64,000 bases of DNA from Laburnicola sp. R22_1. Lineage: Eukaryota; Ascomycota; Dothideomycetes; Pleosporales; Didymosphaeriaceae. The stretch spans positions 434,001 to 498,000 of the forward strand of contig JACONQ010000013.1 of NCBI GenBank assembly GCA_014281115.1, in the 5' to 3' direction. Positions 55,285-64,000 of this stretch are shown piece after piece (the first letter of the stretch is position 1; each line of letters begins with the position of its first letter). The position numbers and the translations under genes are program-made. Below the pieces are notes generated by a model. It searched no databases. It was not told the origin of the DNA and saw only the letters and a list, made by a program, of their open reading frames with translations.

Positions 55285-58200
55285 TCATTCAGAAGAGTTG
55301 CCCTCAGCTTCCGTAGCTGCAGACTCAGCGCTAGAGGTCCTGGCAAGTTCGACACCCTCCGCCCCCTGCCTCTCCAATTCTTCGGCAATCTCTTCGTACC
55401 ATTTGCCGTGCGCCTTTCGGTCAACATCACTAACCTTGCTCAGTTGCTCACAGATATCGCCTACCTGCGAGACGAACTCAGGTAGTCCTGTCGTAGCAAG
55501 GCCCTCGGTAGCGGTGCTTGCAGCCTTGACTCTCTCGCCAGAGCTGCTAGCCGAGACGCGGTTGAAGACGTGCGTCTTCATGCGCTGAAACAGTACTTTC
55601 ATGACGGGGTCAGAAAGTCTACCCGAGTCTGCTTGAGTGAGGAGACGTGTGATTGTGGAGGCAAGCTGGGCACGAGTGGAGGGCGGCATAGCGTGCGATG
55701 ATTCAAGCAGTGACGAGATCTTGGAGGGCGTTGCTGGGTCCTTGAGGTAGCCATCTTTGAGCGTCTCCCACATGCGGGTTGCTTCATTCTTCCATTGTGA
55801 GCGAACATCGCGTTTGAGCAAGTTCTTTGCTGTGAGCAAGATACCACCGATAGTCGTAACACGAAGGGCGTCTTCGCGGATGCGCGAAATACGTGCACGA
55901 TCGAGCTCCAATGTTTCCGGCAACTCGGAATCTTTAAGTGGAGGCGTGGCTATGGCTAGGTCAACCAAGCCACGAGCATATATCTTTTGAGGCGTAGGTC
56001 GGTTCATGGGGGTCGGTTCGTTCCAAGGGTCGCGGCGATCAGCTTCCGTGTGCATATTGACAGCTGCACTCCGCCACCAGCGTCGCGTCCTCTTCAGTGT
56101 GATGTTGCCTTGTTCCAAGTCTTCAGCAAACATGCGCTGCTCGTACCCTGAAGCCTCCTTGATCAGCGTCGGCGCCGCATTCATCAAGAGGTAGTTGGAA
56201 TAATCGAGCGAAAGTAGATCGATGGTATGAAGAAGTCTGAACAGCTTTTCTATCATCTCAGGCAAGGAGCCTTCTTCTCGTAGATCATCTACCAAAGCCT
56301 TGACTTCAGCATCGCGGAAAGGCGCGCAAAGCTTCGGCAAAATGTTCGCAATGAAGTCGAAGAATTTGCCATATGAGAAAATTCCCTGGTCGCATTGCCG
56401 GCTGATAAGCTCTGCATCTAATGTCTCGGAGATCAGGGTATGCATAGAATTGCCAGGCTTGAGCAAGCGGAGGAGCTTTGCGCGGATATTTTCGGCCATG
56501 GCAGCCGTCCACACCGCACCTTCGCCGTTCTCATAGCCCTGGCGCATGGCATCGCAAAGCTCGCGGTTCAGCGCATCACGTAGGTCGGCAGTTGGTGAGG
56601 CGTCGATTCGGAATTCTTTGTCAATAGAAAGCTCGTGGACGAGGACTCTATTGGTAGGCAATGAAGTGAAGAGCTTGGAAAGGGAGTTGGCCTGGTGTCC
56701 CTCGGATGCCCTCGTGTCACTGGATGCTGCAAGCTGGGATGCTGCCTCTGCCTGCTCGTCCGCGGTCGAAGAGCCTGCCGTAGGCGAAGCGATACGGGGA
56801 CGTGCAACTTCGCCGCTGGGAGCCCTTTTAGGCCGTGCCCGTCTGGACTCTCGGATAGCTTTCCTGATCAGTTGCAAAGCTCGATCGGGGCCGGCAAGTC
56901 GCTTTATCTTGCTCAACAGTATTGCTTGGTTGTCGCGTATGCCACTTTTGTACTCCTCAGCCACGACCTCTACCGTCTCATCCTTCATACTCTGCCAAAT
57001 GGCATCGAGGCTTACGAATGATGCTACCATGGTCTCGATGAGCGCAGACGAATCGCGCGCTTTCCATAGATTGAAGGCAGTCATGAATGTGCCATGAGCG
57101 AGTGCGACGGTCTCCAGCCGTGTGGGTGAGGGTGTATAGTAGTTGAACGTAGAAAGTTTGCCCAGCGCAGCTTCGAAAGAAATGATCAGGTCTTTCGCCT
57201 TCTGTATCAAGTCCTGTTCTTGATCGCCGTCGCGGCTTAGGACTTGTGTTGGATGCCCCAGGATAAGATATGTCGCCAGGAAGGTTCGTACGGCTGAGCT
57301 ACGAGAGGCTGCGTCTTCGCCAGAAAGCAGCCCGAAGAGGATCATGACCTGTTCGGTAGCTGCCAAAAGCTTCTCCTCGGCCAGCAGTCTAGTGATCTCG
57401 TCGAAATCAGTGTCATGCACCTTGTCGATGGACAAGCCAAACGCGAGCCATGCGTCAACCACGTTCTTCCTAGCTCTGGCTCTCCAGGCGACCTGGATAC
57501 GCTTCGCTGCGTCTTCAGCACTGGCTGCGGGTCTTGCCGAGAGCTTCTTTGCGTCGGCGGGCGGCGAGCTGGCAGTCCTCGGCCTGCGAGTGGTGCGCTT
57601 GTACTCCAGCCTCCTCTTTTCGGCTTCGGCGAGCTTGTCTTCCATTTCCCGGCGGTATCTTGTTTCTTCGGCAGCCTTGCGCTCCTTCATGTCCTCTGCG
57701 ACTTTCTTCGCGCGCCGGACCTCTTCGGCGCATGCCGCGGCAACCTGGGCCAGATGGCGTTCGCGGGCCTGCTGGGCTGCCAACGCTCTTTCCTCACTGT
57801 TGGTATTCCGGGTGCTGGCTTTGGCCAAGGCTGCCCTCAAACGCACCTGCTCAGCGTGGGCAGCTCGATCTGCTAATCTCGCCTTCCGCGTCTCGAGGAT
57901 GGAAGTGCGGCGGAGATGCTGGGCAATGTGGTGGCTCTGACAGCTGTTGCGGAACGAGCGGCTCGATGTGTGCGAATGCGTCGACGAGATCGAGTTGCGG
58001 CGTGACGAGGCCGCCGACGACTTGCGGCGATTGTTTGCAGAGCGATAGAAGCGCGCGGCGATCCGCGGCGGTGGAGCGAAGGGCTGGCTGTTGTCGGCGC
58101 CATCTGAAAGAACCATCTCGGCCTCCTCTGGTATGTCGCCGTTTGCTGTGAGTGGCATGCCGCCTAGTTCGAGCTCGCGGTTGGGAGTCGAGCCGTCCAT
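55285..58200 (-). CDS. SOK1: Tcp11-domain protein, SOK1-like (971 aa)
   Basis: An intronless reading frame. The ATG at 58200 (MDGSTPNRELELGGMPLTAN) is preferred. The frame stays open a further 114 codons upstream, but that part looks like a C/T-rich leader. Order: disordered Arg/Ser-rich region; a long Ala/Glu/Arg coiled coil (about 110-230); an IQ-like motif (AAKRIQVAWRARARKNVV); then the Tcp11 domain over most of the C-terminal half (FNYYTPSPTRLETVALAHGT, ALIETMVASFVSLDAIWQSM, FFDFIANILPKLCAPFRDAE, DLLSLDYSNYLLMNAAPTLI). Budding-yeast Sok1 suppresses loss of cAMP-dependent kinase. Fungal Tcp11 proteins are linked to cAMP/PKA and stress signalling. Domain call firm, orthology likely. Confidence 0.88.
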   Translation of the reverse strand: MDGSTPNRELELGGMPLTANGDIPEEAEMVLSDGADNSQPFAPPPRIAARFYRSANNRRKSSAASSRRNSISSTHSHTSSRSFRNSCQSHHIAQHLRRTSILETRKARLADRAAHAEQVRLRAALAKASTRNTNSEERALAAQQARERHLAQVAAACAEEVRRAKKVAEDMKERKAAEETRYRREMEDKLAEAEKRRLEYKRTTRRPRTASSPPADAKKLSARPAASAEDAAKRIQVAWRARARKNVVDAWLAFGLSIDKVHDTDFDEITRLLAEEKLLAATEQVMILFGLLSGEDAASRSSAVRTFLATYLILGHPTQVLSRDGDQEQDLIQKAKDLIISFEAALGKLSTFNYYTPSPTRLETVALAHGTFMTAFNLWKARDSSALIETMVASFVSLDAIWQSMKDETVEVVAEEYKSGIRDNQAILLSKIKRLAGPDRALQLIRKAIRESRRARPKRAPSGEVARPRIASPTAGSSTADEQAEAASQLAASSDTRASEGHQANSLSKLFTSLPTNRVLVHELSIDKEFRIDASPTADLRDALNRELCDAMRQGYENGEGAVWTAAMAENIRAKLLRLLKPGNSMHTLISETLDAELISRQCDQGIFSYGKFFDFIANILPKLCAPFRDAEVKALVDDLREEGSLPEMIEKLFRLLHTIDLLSLDYSNYLLMNAAPTLIKEASGYEQRMFAEDLEQGNITLKRTRRWWRSAAVNMHTEADRRDPWNEPTPMNRPTPQKIYARGLVDLAIATPPLKDSELPETLELDRARISRIREDALRVTTIGGILLTAKNLLKRDVRSQWKNEATRMWETLKDGYLKDPATPSKISSLLESSHAMPPSTRAQLASTITRLLTQADSGRLSDPVMKVLFQRMKTHVFNRVSASSSGERVKAASTATEGLATTGLPEFVSQVGDICEQLSKVSDVDRKAHGKWYEEIAEELERQGAEGVELARTSSAESAATEAEGNSSE

Positions 58201-59468
58201 GATGGAAGAGAAGTGGCTTCGGCGCCTTGGAGATAGATGGAAGATGGAGTGTGTCGAGTCGCAGGAGGAACGTGTATAAACACTGGTGAAACAAAGCACG
58301 ACCGCAAAGCACCGGGCGCTGCTTACGTCCGCAAGCGGACGCGTACGTGATATAGGAAGGCGGGGATGGAAGAATGCAGAAGCGAAGGTGAGGGACGAGA
58401 GGGCGACAAGCGCTGCGTCAGGCCAGGTGGGAGAGAGCAAGAGCTGTGGGCGAAGTGGGTGGCTGGGGAGGCGACTTGAAGCCGGGCACGAGCTAGCCAT
58501 GACATAGCCTAGATGCGGCCCGGGAAGGGAAGCGAAGCGCATCGAAGGTCCTGCCCTTCAGCCCTATGCACGGCGTGTGACAAACGCGCTTACCTCCCAC
58601 CTGTAACAGCATATAACAATGACCTGAGGTAAATAAATAGTTCATTCTATATCAACTGCGTATGTTGGGAACGCACAACCCCATAAGGGCAATCGGCAGC
58701 CATGTGCCACTTTCGTACCCGTGGACCGGCAACTTCTTCAATCCTTCAGGCTTCATCTTGTACAGCGATACATAAGGGCGAATGGTCCACCGGAACGGGC
58801 AACAACACGAGGTGCAAACTCTGGTCAGCTTCCAGTTGGATTAAGGCTACCTCTGTTTATATAATCCTGCTATCAATTAGATAGCCCAAACATCAGGAAT
58901 ATGGCTAGGACTCGAGAGACCGAGGACGGCAGATATGTGCTATTATTCGCCGTATCGCCTGCTGGTAAGTGCGTGTCGATACTTGTGGGCCCAGTCTACC
59001 ACTGGCGAAGCTCAAGCATTGTAACATTGAACAAGTTGCCCTACCCACTAATCCTGTCCCTTCCTAGGTTGGGCTCACCAGCCAACGCACTGAACGGGTG
59101 GGCCCTTCGGAGCACTATGCACAGTACCCTGGGTATCATAAAATATGGCGCCCGGCACACTTTTTCTAACAGGATTGCACGCTTTTCCATCACTCGCCTT
59201 GACACGGGAGGTGCGTTGGATGCTTCAATTTCCCAGCCACATGAGCAGGCCCAAACAAATCGTGAAGTACAGCCAGACGGCAGAGTAAGTAGGATGCTCA
59301 ATACGTGGAGGATCAGTCATCCGGTTTCACTCAAGTGGACTTTCCAGCCAAGAAGGTGAACGCTTGGCCGTACATACACTGGCGCTACACAATTGCTCCT
59401 TTCACTCTCTTCAGTGAAGAGGCTTCACTCCAGCAACCGTTGCCCCACGTCATGATGGAAAAAATATC
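58201..59468. other. promoter side of the Tcp11 gene and intergenic DNA
   Basis: 58201-58542 is the open leader of the Tcp11 gene. No gene is supported in the rest up to the rhodopsin-domain gene. Confidence 0.4.
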
Positions 59469-61014
59469 ATGAACCTTCCTCTGGAGATCTCGGTCTCTGC
59501 CACCTCTCTCACCCACCTCCCACCTCCCCACCTCACCCACGTCGCGAACACCCCCCGCGAGATGTGTCCTCCTCCACACGGTCCCGGCCACCACGCCGTC
59601 ATTGCCGTCGGCGTGGTGGTCGGCATCGCCACCATCACCGTCGCCCTCCGCTTCTGGGCGCGGTGGTCGATCCGAGCCTTGGGGCTCGACGACTGGCTGA
59701 TGCTGGTCGGCTGGTAGGTTCTTATTTCTCTTTATTCTTCAAGCACCCTTAAATCGCCCTCTTGCTGCGTTCCTCTGTGTTCTCTTGCTGTGTTTCCCTG
59801 CTGCGTTCTCCTGCTGCTTTCTCTTACTGTGTGCTCTTGCTGCGTGCTCTTGTTATGTCTTTTACCTGCGTTCTCTTGTTTCATTCCTTCACTGCGTTCT
59901 CCTGCTGTGTCCTCTCACAGCGGTATGGTAAGCGAAAGACGGGCAGAGACAGAGCCATTTGAGGACTTGACTACGACATACAACACAAAACTGACAAGCT
60001 AGGGCTCTTCTCCTCTTCCAACCTATCGCAGTCTCAATGTCCCACGTTGGATACCACCGCGATGAACTCAGCGAATCCGAGTACATGTCGGGCAAGAAAT
60101 GGCACTTCATAACCGGAATCATATACACCGCGAACTCCGCTATCATCAAGTCCTCCATCTGCGTCTTCATGTTGCGCATAGCCAGGGAGAAGTGGCACCG
60201 ATTTAGCCTCTGGGCCGTCGGGGTCCTTGTGGTGACAGGCTCCATCATTCGCATCGTCGTCTGGCTTCTTCGTTGTACGCCGATTGAGGCTTCGTGGGAT
60301 CCGAGCAAAGAGCAACACTGCTTCCCTCTGCGGTGGCTGACCAGGGTGAGCATCTACTACAGCGTACTTTGCATCTTCACGGACCTGGTCTGCGCGCTTC
60401 TCCCCGTGTGGATTGTCTGGAAGCTGCAGCTCTGTCGGACCGAGAAGACGTACGTCTCTATTATGCTCGCGTTTGGACTATCGTAAGTTTGCAGATCCTA
60501 TTGTGATCTGCTGAATGGCTAACAGTGGCTCAGCGCCTCTATCGCCCCTATGGTCCGGTTCAAATACCTCTTCAACTACCAGGACAAAGAGGACAGCCTC
60601 CACAGTATCCATCCGATCGCCATTCTTTCCGCCCTTGAGCTAGCCCTGGGCGTCATGGGCGCATGCATCGCCACTATGCGTCCGCTTCTCCGCTATATAC
60701 CGTTCCCCAAGACGAAGAATCGCTCTCGCGAGACCGGAGGACGACCCCACGAAGCAATTAGGATGCGACGTCTAAATCTTGAAGATACAGCAGGAGTTGA
60801 CCACGTCGGAACGCAGGGACGGCAGGCCGGCAATAGTGGAGAGAGCGAGGTACCGCAAGAAGGCAATAGTGGAGAGAGCGAGGGACGGCAAGGCGGCCAT
60901 AGTGGAGAGAGCGAGATCAGCATACTTCCCCAACATCAGCCGAGCGCCGGGGTGAAGAGAGAGCCAGCGGAGACGCGTGTGGAGCCCAGGCATGACTCTT
61001 TGTCTCAGGTTTAA
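59469..61014 (+). CDS. rhodopsin-domain (PTH11-like) integral membrane protein, middle exon structure unresolved
   Basis: Exon 1 (59469-59713; an in-frame ATG at 59562 is also possible) has the first membrane helix AVIAVGVVVGIATITVALRF and the family motif ARWSIRALGLDDWLMLVGW. A 3' block (60032-60482, then 60534-61014 after a 51-bp intron) has GYHRDELSESE, FITGIIYTANSAIIKSSICV, FSLWAVGVLVVTGSIIRIVV, VSIYYSVLCIFTDLVCALLP, SIAPMVRFKYLFNYQD and a last helix ALELALGVMGACIATMRP. This is the fungal rhodopsin-fold domain common in PTH11-like receptors. The usual second helix is missing between the blocks, where a pyrimidine-rich repeat sits. The cytoplasmic tail has three ~30-bp tandem repeats encoding a SGESE-containing unit. 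Confidence 0.75.
59740..59915 (+). repeat. degenerate pyrimidine-rich tandem repeat inside the rhodopsin-domain gene
   Basis: About a dozen imperfect units resembling CTTGCTGCGTTCT, period 12-14 bp, ending directly at a CACAG acceptor-like site. It occupies the interval where the second membrane helix of the family would be encoded. Confidence 0.7.
60830..60914 (+). repeat. 30-bp tandem repeat in the coding tail
   Basis: Three near-identical units containing AATAGTGGAGAGAGCGAG (the last begins CATAGTGG) encode (G)xSGESE repeats. Confidence 0.8.
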
Positions 61015-61229
61015 GTATTGGTGTTGGAACGTGTGTGGCGCAACGTCTTCGACGCTTGCCTCTGATAGCTTCTCTTTTTTGGTCGGCACAGTGTAGTCTA
61101 GGCTGCATGTATGGCAGTCGACTTATTATGAGACCGACAACCCACAGGGACGTGAGCCTGTGGGATCCAATGATAAAAGTAATTGATTGAACTGCTCGGC
61201 GTTCCTCCTTTGAATCGGTGCTATGCAAG

Positions 61230-61456
61230 ATCTTCGACGCAGATCCGTTGAGTACTTTTTTGGGTTTGTCGAATTTCACACAGTGCATATTTTGAAAGTT
61301 GACAATTGCCGCGTTATACTCCGGCTCCATACGATGGTTGATCCCACTTCTGCCCTTCTTTACTCACTTTACCTGTTTGAACTATAGTTGTGCTGTTAAA
61401 CTCTCATAATCCGGAAAAGGTTGAGTTGACCACAATTGGATATGAACGAATGAAAA
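61230..61456 (+). repeat. short copy of the 53671-54783 retroelement family
   Basis: 227 bp sharing both ends with the longer copy (TCTTCGACGCAGATCCGTTG at the left; GGATATGAACGAATGAAAA at the right), with far less AT bias. The flanks GTGCTATGCAAG and GTGCTGTGTAG look like a diverged target duplication. It is either an internally deleted copy or the basic short form of the family. Confidence 0.65.
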
Positions 61457-61609
61457 GTGCTGTGTAGATGGCGCGTTAAGATACCAGGACTAACCAGCTC
61501 TTCACGACATTAGCCGGTTCTACACAAAACCCCTTCACACCATTCAAATTGGGCCTCGAAGCTATCACAGTGGCTGTACAGACAGCTGGTAGACCTATGA
61601 ATTGTCATA

Positions 61610-61654
61610 CCGTGTTTCATCACCTGACGATCGGCCCCACCGGACGATCGATTT
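61610..61654. repeat. left terminal inverted repeat of pogo copy E
   Basis: Tip CCGTGTTTCATC, then ACCTGACGATCG and ACCGGACGATCG at 17-bp spacing. Confidence 0.9.
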
Positions 61655-61707
61655 TCCGCCTCAACAGCCCAACTTCGGCACCTTTTGCAACGCTCTATAC
61701 AACGAAT

Positions 61708-63548
61708 ATGGCTGAATTAAGTGCTGCTCTTGACTATTTGAGCTCGCTGAGCATCTCTGAGAAGCCTAATTACACCAAAGTCGCTTAAAAATATGGCTGC
61801 GATCGCAATACGTTGTCGCGCCGGCATCGTAGGGTGCAGGGCACGCGCGACGCGCTGGCCGACAGCCAGCGCCTCCTCAACTCCCAACAGGAAACTGAGC
61901 TTCTACAATATATTGATGGCCTTTGCGAACGAGGATTACCCCCTACAAAGGAGATGATACGAAATTTCGCATTAGAAATAGCTGGGAAGCCTGCTGGCAA
62001 AAACTGGGTTGACCGATTTATACGACGCCACAAAGTCGACCTACTTTCGCACTGGACCTCTGGTATAGACGCCTCACGTAAACGCGCCGACTCTGCCTTC
62101 AAGTACGCCCTATATTTCGAGCTCCTACGTAAAAAGATTGAGCAGTATAACGTTGATAAGCGCCACATGTACAATATGGATGAGAAGGGTTTCCTGATTG
62201 GGGTGCTGTCAAAAATGAAGCGTGTCTTCTCCCGACAGCGCTATGAGAGCGGCGGCATTAAACAAATGCTCCAGGACGGCAATCGCGAGTGGATTACGAC
62301 GCTGGCATGTATTTGCGCTGATGGAAGCTCTCTTACGCCTTGCTTGATTTATTGAGCGCAGTTAAACAATATACAAGACACCTGGTTACAAGATTTTAAC
62401 GACTCCTCACACAAAGCTCTCTTTGCAGTATCACTAAGTGGATGGACGAACAATGATTTAGGCCTAGTATGGGTCAAACAGGTGTTTGACAGGGAGACTA
62501 AGGCAAAGGCGCGCCGCGATTATCGTCTACTACTCCTTGACGGCCATGGATCGCATGTTACAATGGAGTTTATTAACTACTGCGATCAAAATAAGATCCT
62601 CCTGGCCATCTATCCACCTTATTCAACCCATACGCTCCAGCCGCTCGACGTCGCGCTATTCAAGCCTCTCAGCACTGCCTACTCTGCTGAACTTACTGAG
62701 TATTTGGATAAGTGCTAGGGCCTCTTAAGAGTCACAAAGCGCGACTTCTTTGCTATGTTTAAGAGGGCCTGGCAGTGCTCCTTTTAAGAAAATACGATCT
62801 GCAGCGCCTTTAAGGCCACTGGCCTAGTGCCTTTCAACCCCAAGTAATCCTTCAGCGCTTTAATAATATGGACCCAGAGCGGCCATCCTCAAGCGATAGC
62901 AGCTCTTCTGTACTTAGCGCTTCAGATTGGCGTAAAATTGAGAGACTCTTGCGCCAGGTTGTCGCTGATACTTACGCTGAGGGGTCCCGGCAGCTCTCCC
63001 GCACTATGCACTCAATTTCAGTGCGCAACGCCCTCCTGAACCATGAAAATAAGCGTTTACGAGAAGCGCTAGCCTAGAAGAAGCGCCCTACGCAAGGAAA
63101 GCCTCTACTGCTTGAACCACCTACAAATTACGCTAGTGGCGCCATGTTTTGGTCCCCTACAAAGGTCAAGGAAGCTCGCCAACGCCAGGCACAAAAAGAT
63201 CAGGAGGCAAAGGGTAAGGAGCAAGAGAAGGAGCAGAGGAAGGCTATCCAGGAGGAGCGGAGGCGTACAAAGGCTATACAAAAGGAGGAGCGCGCCCAGG
63301 GCCCTGGCGTCAACCCAGGCGCTTCGGGCACCAAAAGCAAGGCCCCCAAAGGCATCCAAGAAGCTCCTCTCCTACTCCAAAACACCTCCAAGGTGACGCG
63401 TAAGGGCAAGGAGAAGGCTATTACACCTCCTTTAATTGATGAGGAGGATGTAGAGTACAACTTTTCATCTGTTGTAGATGTGGCGCCTACGCCAGCGCGT
63501 ACACGCCGGGGTCGCTCTTTACGGCTCCCTGAGCGTTATCGCACCTAA
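61708..63548 (+). pseudogene. pogo-type transposase, copy E
   Basis: The ATG at 61708 gives MAELSAALDYLSSLSISEKP, then the helix-turn-helix KYGCDRNTLSRRHRR, the CENP-B-like domain (NWVDRFIRRHKVDLLSHW), the DDE core (YNMDEKGFLIGVLSKMKR, GWTNNDLGLVWVKQVFDR, LLLLDGHGSH, PPYSTHTLQPLDV) and a Lys/Arg/Glu-rich tail that retains FWSPTK and ends at 63548. Stops lie at 61786-61788, 62353-62355, 62716-62718, 62785-62787 and about 63075. A one-base loss near 62845 shifts the frame before VILQRF. Most stops fit Gln to stop by C-to-T. All conserved Trp codons are kept. Confidence 0.88.
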
Positions 63549-63663
63549 TAAAGTATCGCGATTGTCTCCTATGCCCCTCAAAAGCTCTCCACCAAAAAAT
63601 CTAGCCTGTATACAATTTGTATTGCGTTGTACAGCTTCAAAAGTTGTACGCACGGGCCCTGCC

Positions 63664-63708
63664 AAATCGATCGTCAGGTGGGGCCGATCGTCGGGTGATG
63701 AAACATGG
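63664..63708. repeat. right terminal inverted repeat of pogo copy E
   Basis: Reverse complement of 61610-61654 with three differences; TA follows at 63709-63710. Confidence 0.9.
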
Positions 63709-64000
63709 TATCTTGGATGCCAAATTTCGGCATAATCGAACCTGCGGCACAAATGGCTTAAACAATTACACCACCAAACACACCGGAACGCACGTCATAC
63801 TCCATCGCAGACATAAGGAAATCTAAGAATCTGGATCTACTAAGTATAGTCATGTCCATTGCCTTTCAGATATCGCAGGCAACTTTCTCGTCATCATAAT
63901 CCCAAATCAAACTCAGAAATAAACAGCCTTCTTCTCCTTCTTACGCCTCTCCTCTCCCAAACTCGGTGAGCACACGATGAGGCAGCGAAGTCGCTGTCGG

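Larger units (their letters stand above)
61610..63708 (+). mobile_element. pogo/Fot1-type DNA transposon, copy E
   Basis: 2,099 bp, the same length as copy D. The terminal repeats at 61610-61654 and 63664-63708 match with three differences over 45 bp and are flanked by TA (61608-61609 and 63709-63710). The transposase is on the + strand, the only pogo copy in this orientation here. It is a more distant family member: its repeat tip is CCGTGTTTCATC and its internal motif GACGATCG. Confidence 0.92.

Noticed and set aside
58201..58542. 114-residue N-terminal extension of the Tcp11 protein
   Set aside because: The sequence is C/T-rich and looks like an untranslated leader that happens to be open. 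The ATG at 58200 gives a natural start. Not excluded.
1..64000. tRNA, rRNA, CRISPR array, phage or bacterial operon
   Set aside because: No cloverleaf with a GGTTCGA-type T loop, no rRNA, no regularly spaced repeats and no prokaryotic gene arrangement were seen.

Overview
The window is nuclear DNA of a filamentous ascomycete, most likely a Dothideomycete and perhaps Pleosporales. The class is an inference. It rests on compact genes with 46-180 bp GT...AG introns, a typical set of fungal housekeeping genes, and transposons carrying C-to-T changes at CpA that resemble repeat-induced point mutation (RIP). No CRISPR, operon or prokaryotic feature is present.

Layout. 1-6.9 kb: two abutting pogo/Fot1-type DNA transposons (A, cut by the window edge, and B), with a hAT element inserted in B. 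7.3-14.4 kb: aldo/keto reductase, ribosomal protein P1, a DUF2408/UPF0662 protein, a small SET protein, a TRAPPC13-like subunit and an orphan coding exon. 14.6-18.8 kb: pogo copy C with pogo copy D nested in its transposase gene. 20.5-29.2 kb: a DENN/C1 Rab-GEF-like protein, a secreted GPI-type protein, and ALG11 and COX18 sharing one divergent promoter. 30.3-35 kb: retroelement debris, including a Ty1/copia pol remnant carrying a SINE-like insertion. 37-50 kb: an RlpA-like secreted protein, a DUF2945 relic, KGD4, MED18, polynucleotide kinase/phosphatase and a Ser/Pro-rich protein. 52.9-54.8 kb: a SINE-like copy, then an AT-rich mutated retroelement holding a solo LTR. 55.3-61 kb: a Tcp11/SOK1-like protein and a rhodopsin-domain (PTH11-like) membrane protein. 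61.2-63.7 kb: a short retroelement copy and pogo copy E, with both ends present.

The host genes are unrelated housekeeping functions: translation, N-glycosylation, cytochrome oxidase assembly, the 2-oxoglutarate dehydrogenase complex, Mediator, DNA end repair and vesicle traffic. They do not form a pathway or a secondary-metabolite cluster.

The most unusual signals are in the mobile DNA. (1) All five pogo copies share one terminal-repeat design: a 12-bp tip, then an element-specific motif present twice at exactly 17 bp spacing. The motif differs in every copy while the tip, and in copies A-D the inner AACACC, stay similar. (2) Every nonsense change whose ancestral codon is clear lies in the direction of C-to-T on the window's + strand, whatever the element's orientation. 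(3) The copia remnant carries a canonical Zn(II)2Cys6 cluster, followed by more Cys modules, between protease and reverse transcriptase, where integrase is expected. (4) A ~128-bp SINE-like insert has a clean 14-bp target duplication, and a 193-bp solo LTR with a 5-bp duplication sits inside an older, heavily mutated element.

Exon structures were read by eye from splice signals and reading-frame continuity. No database search was run.
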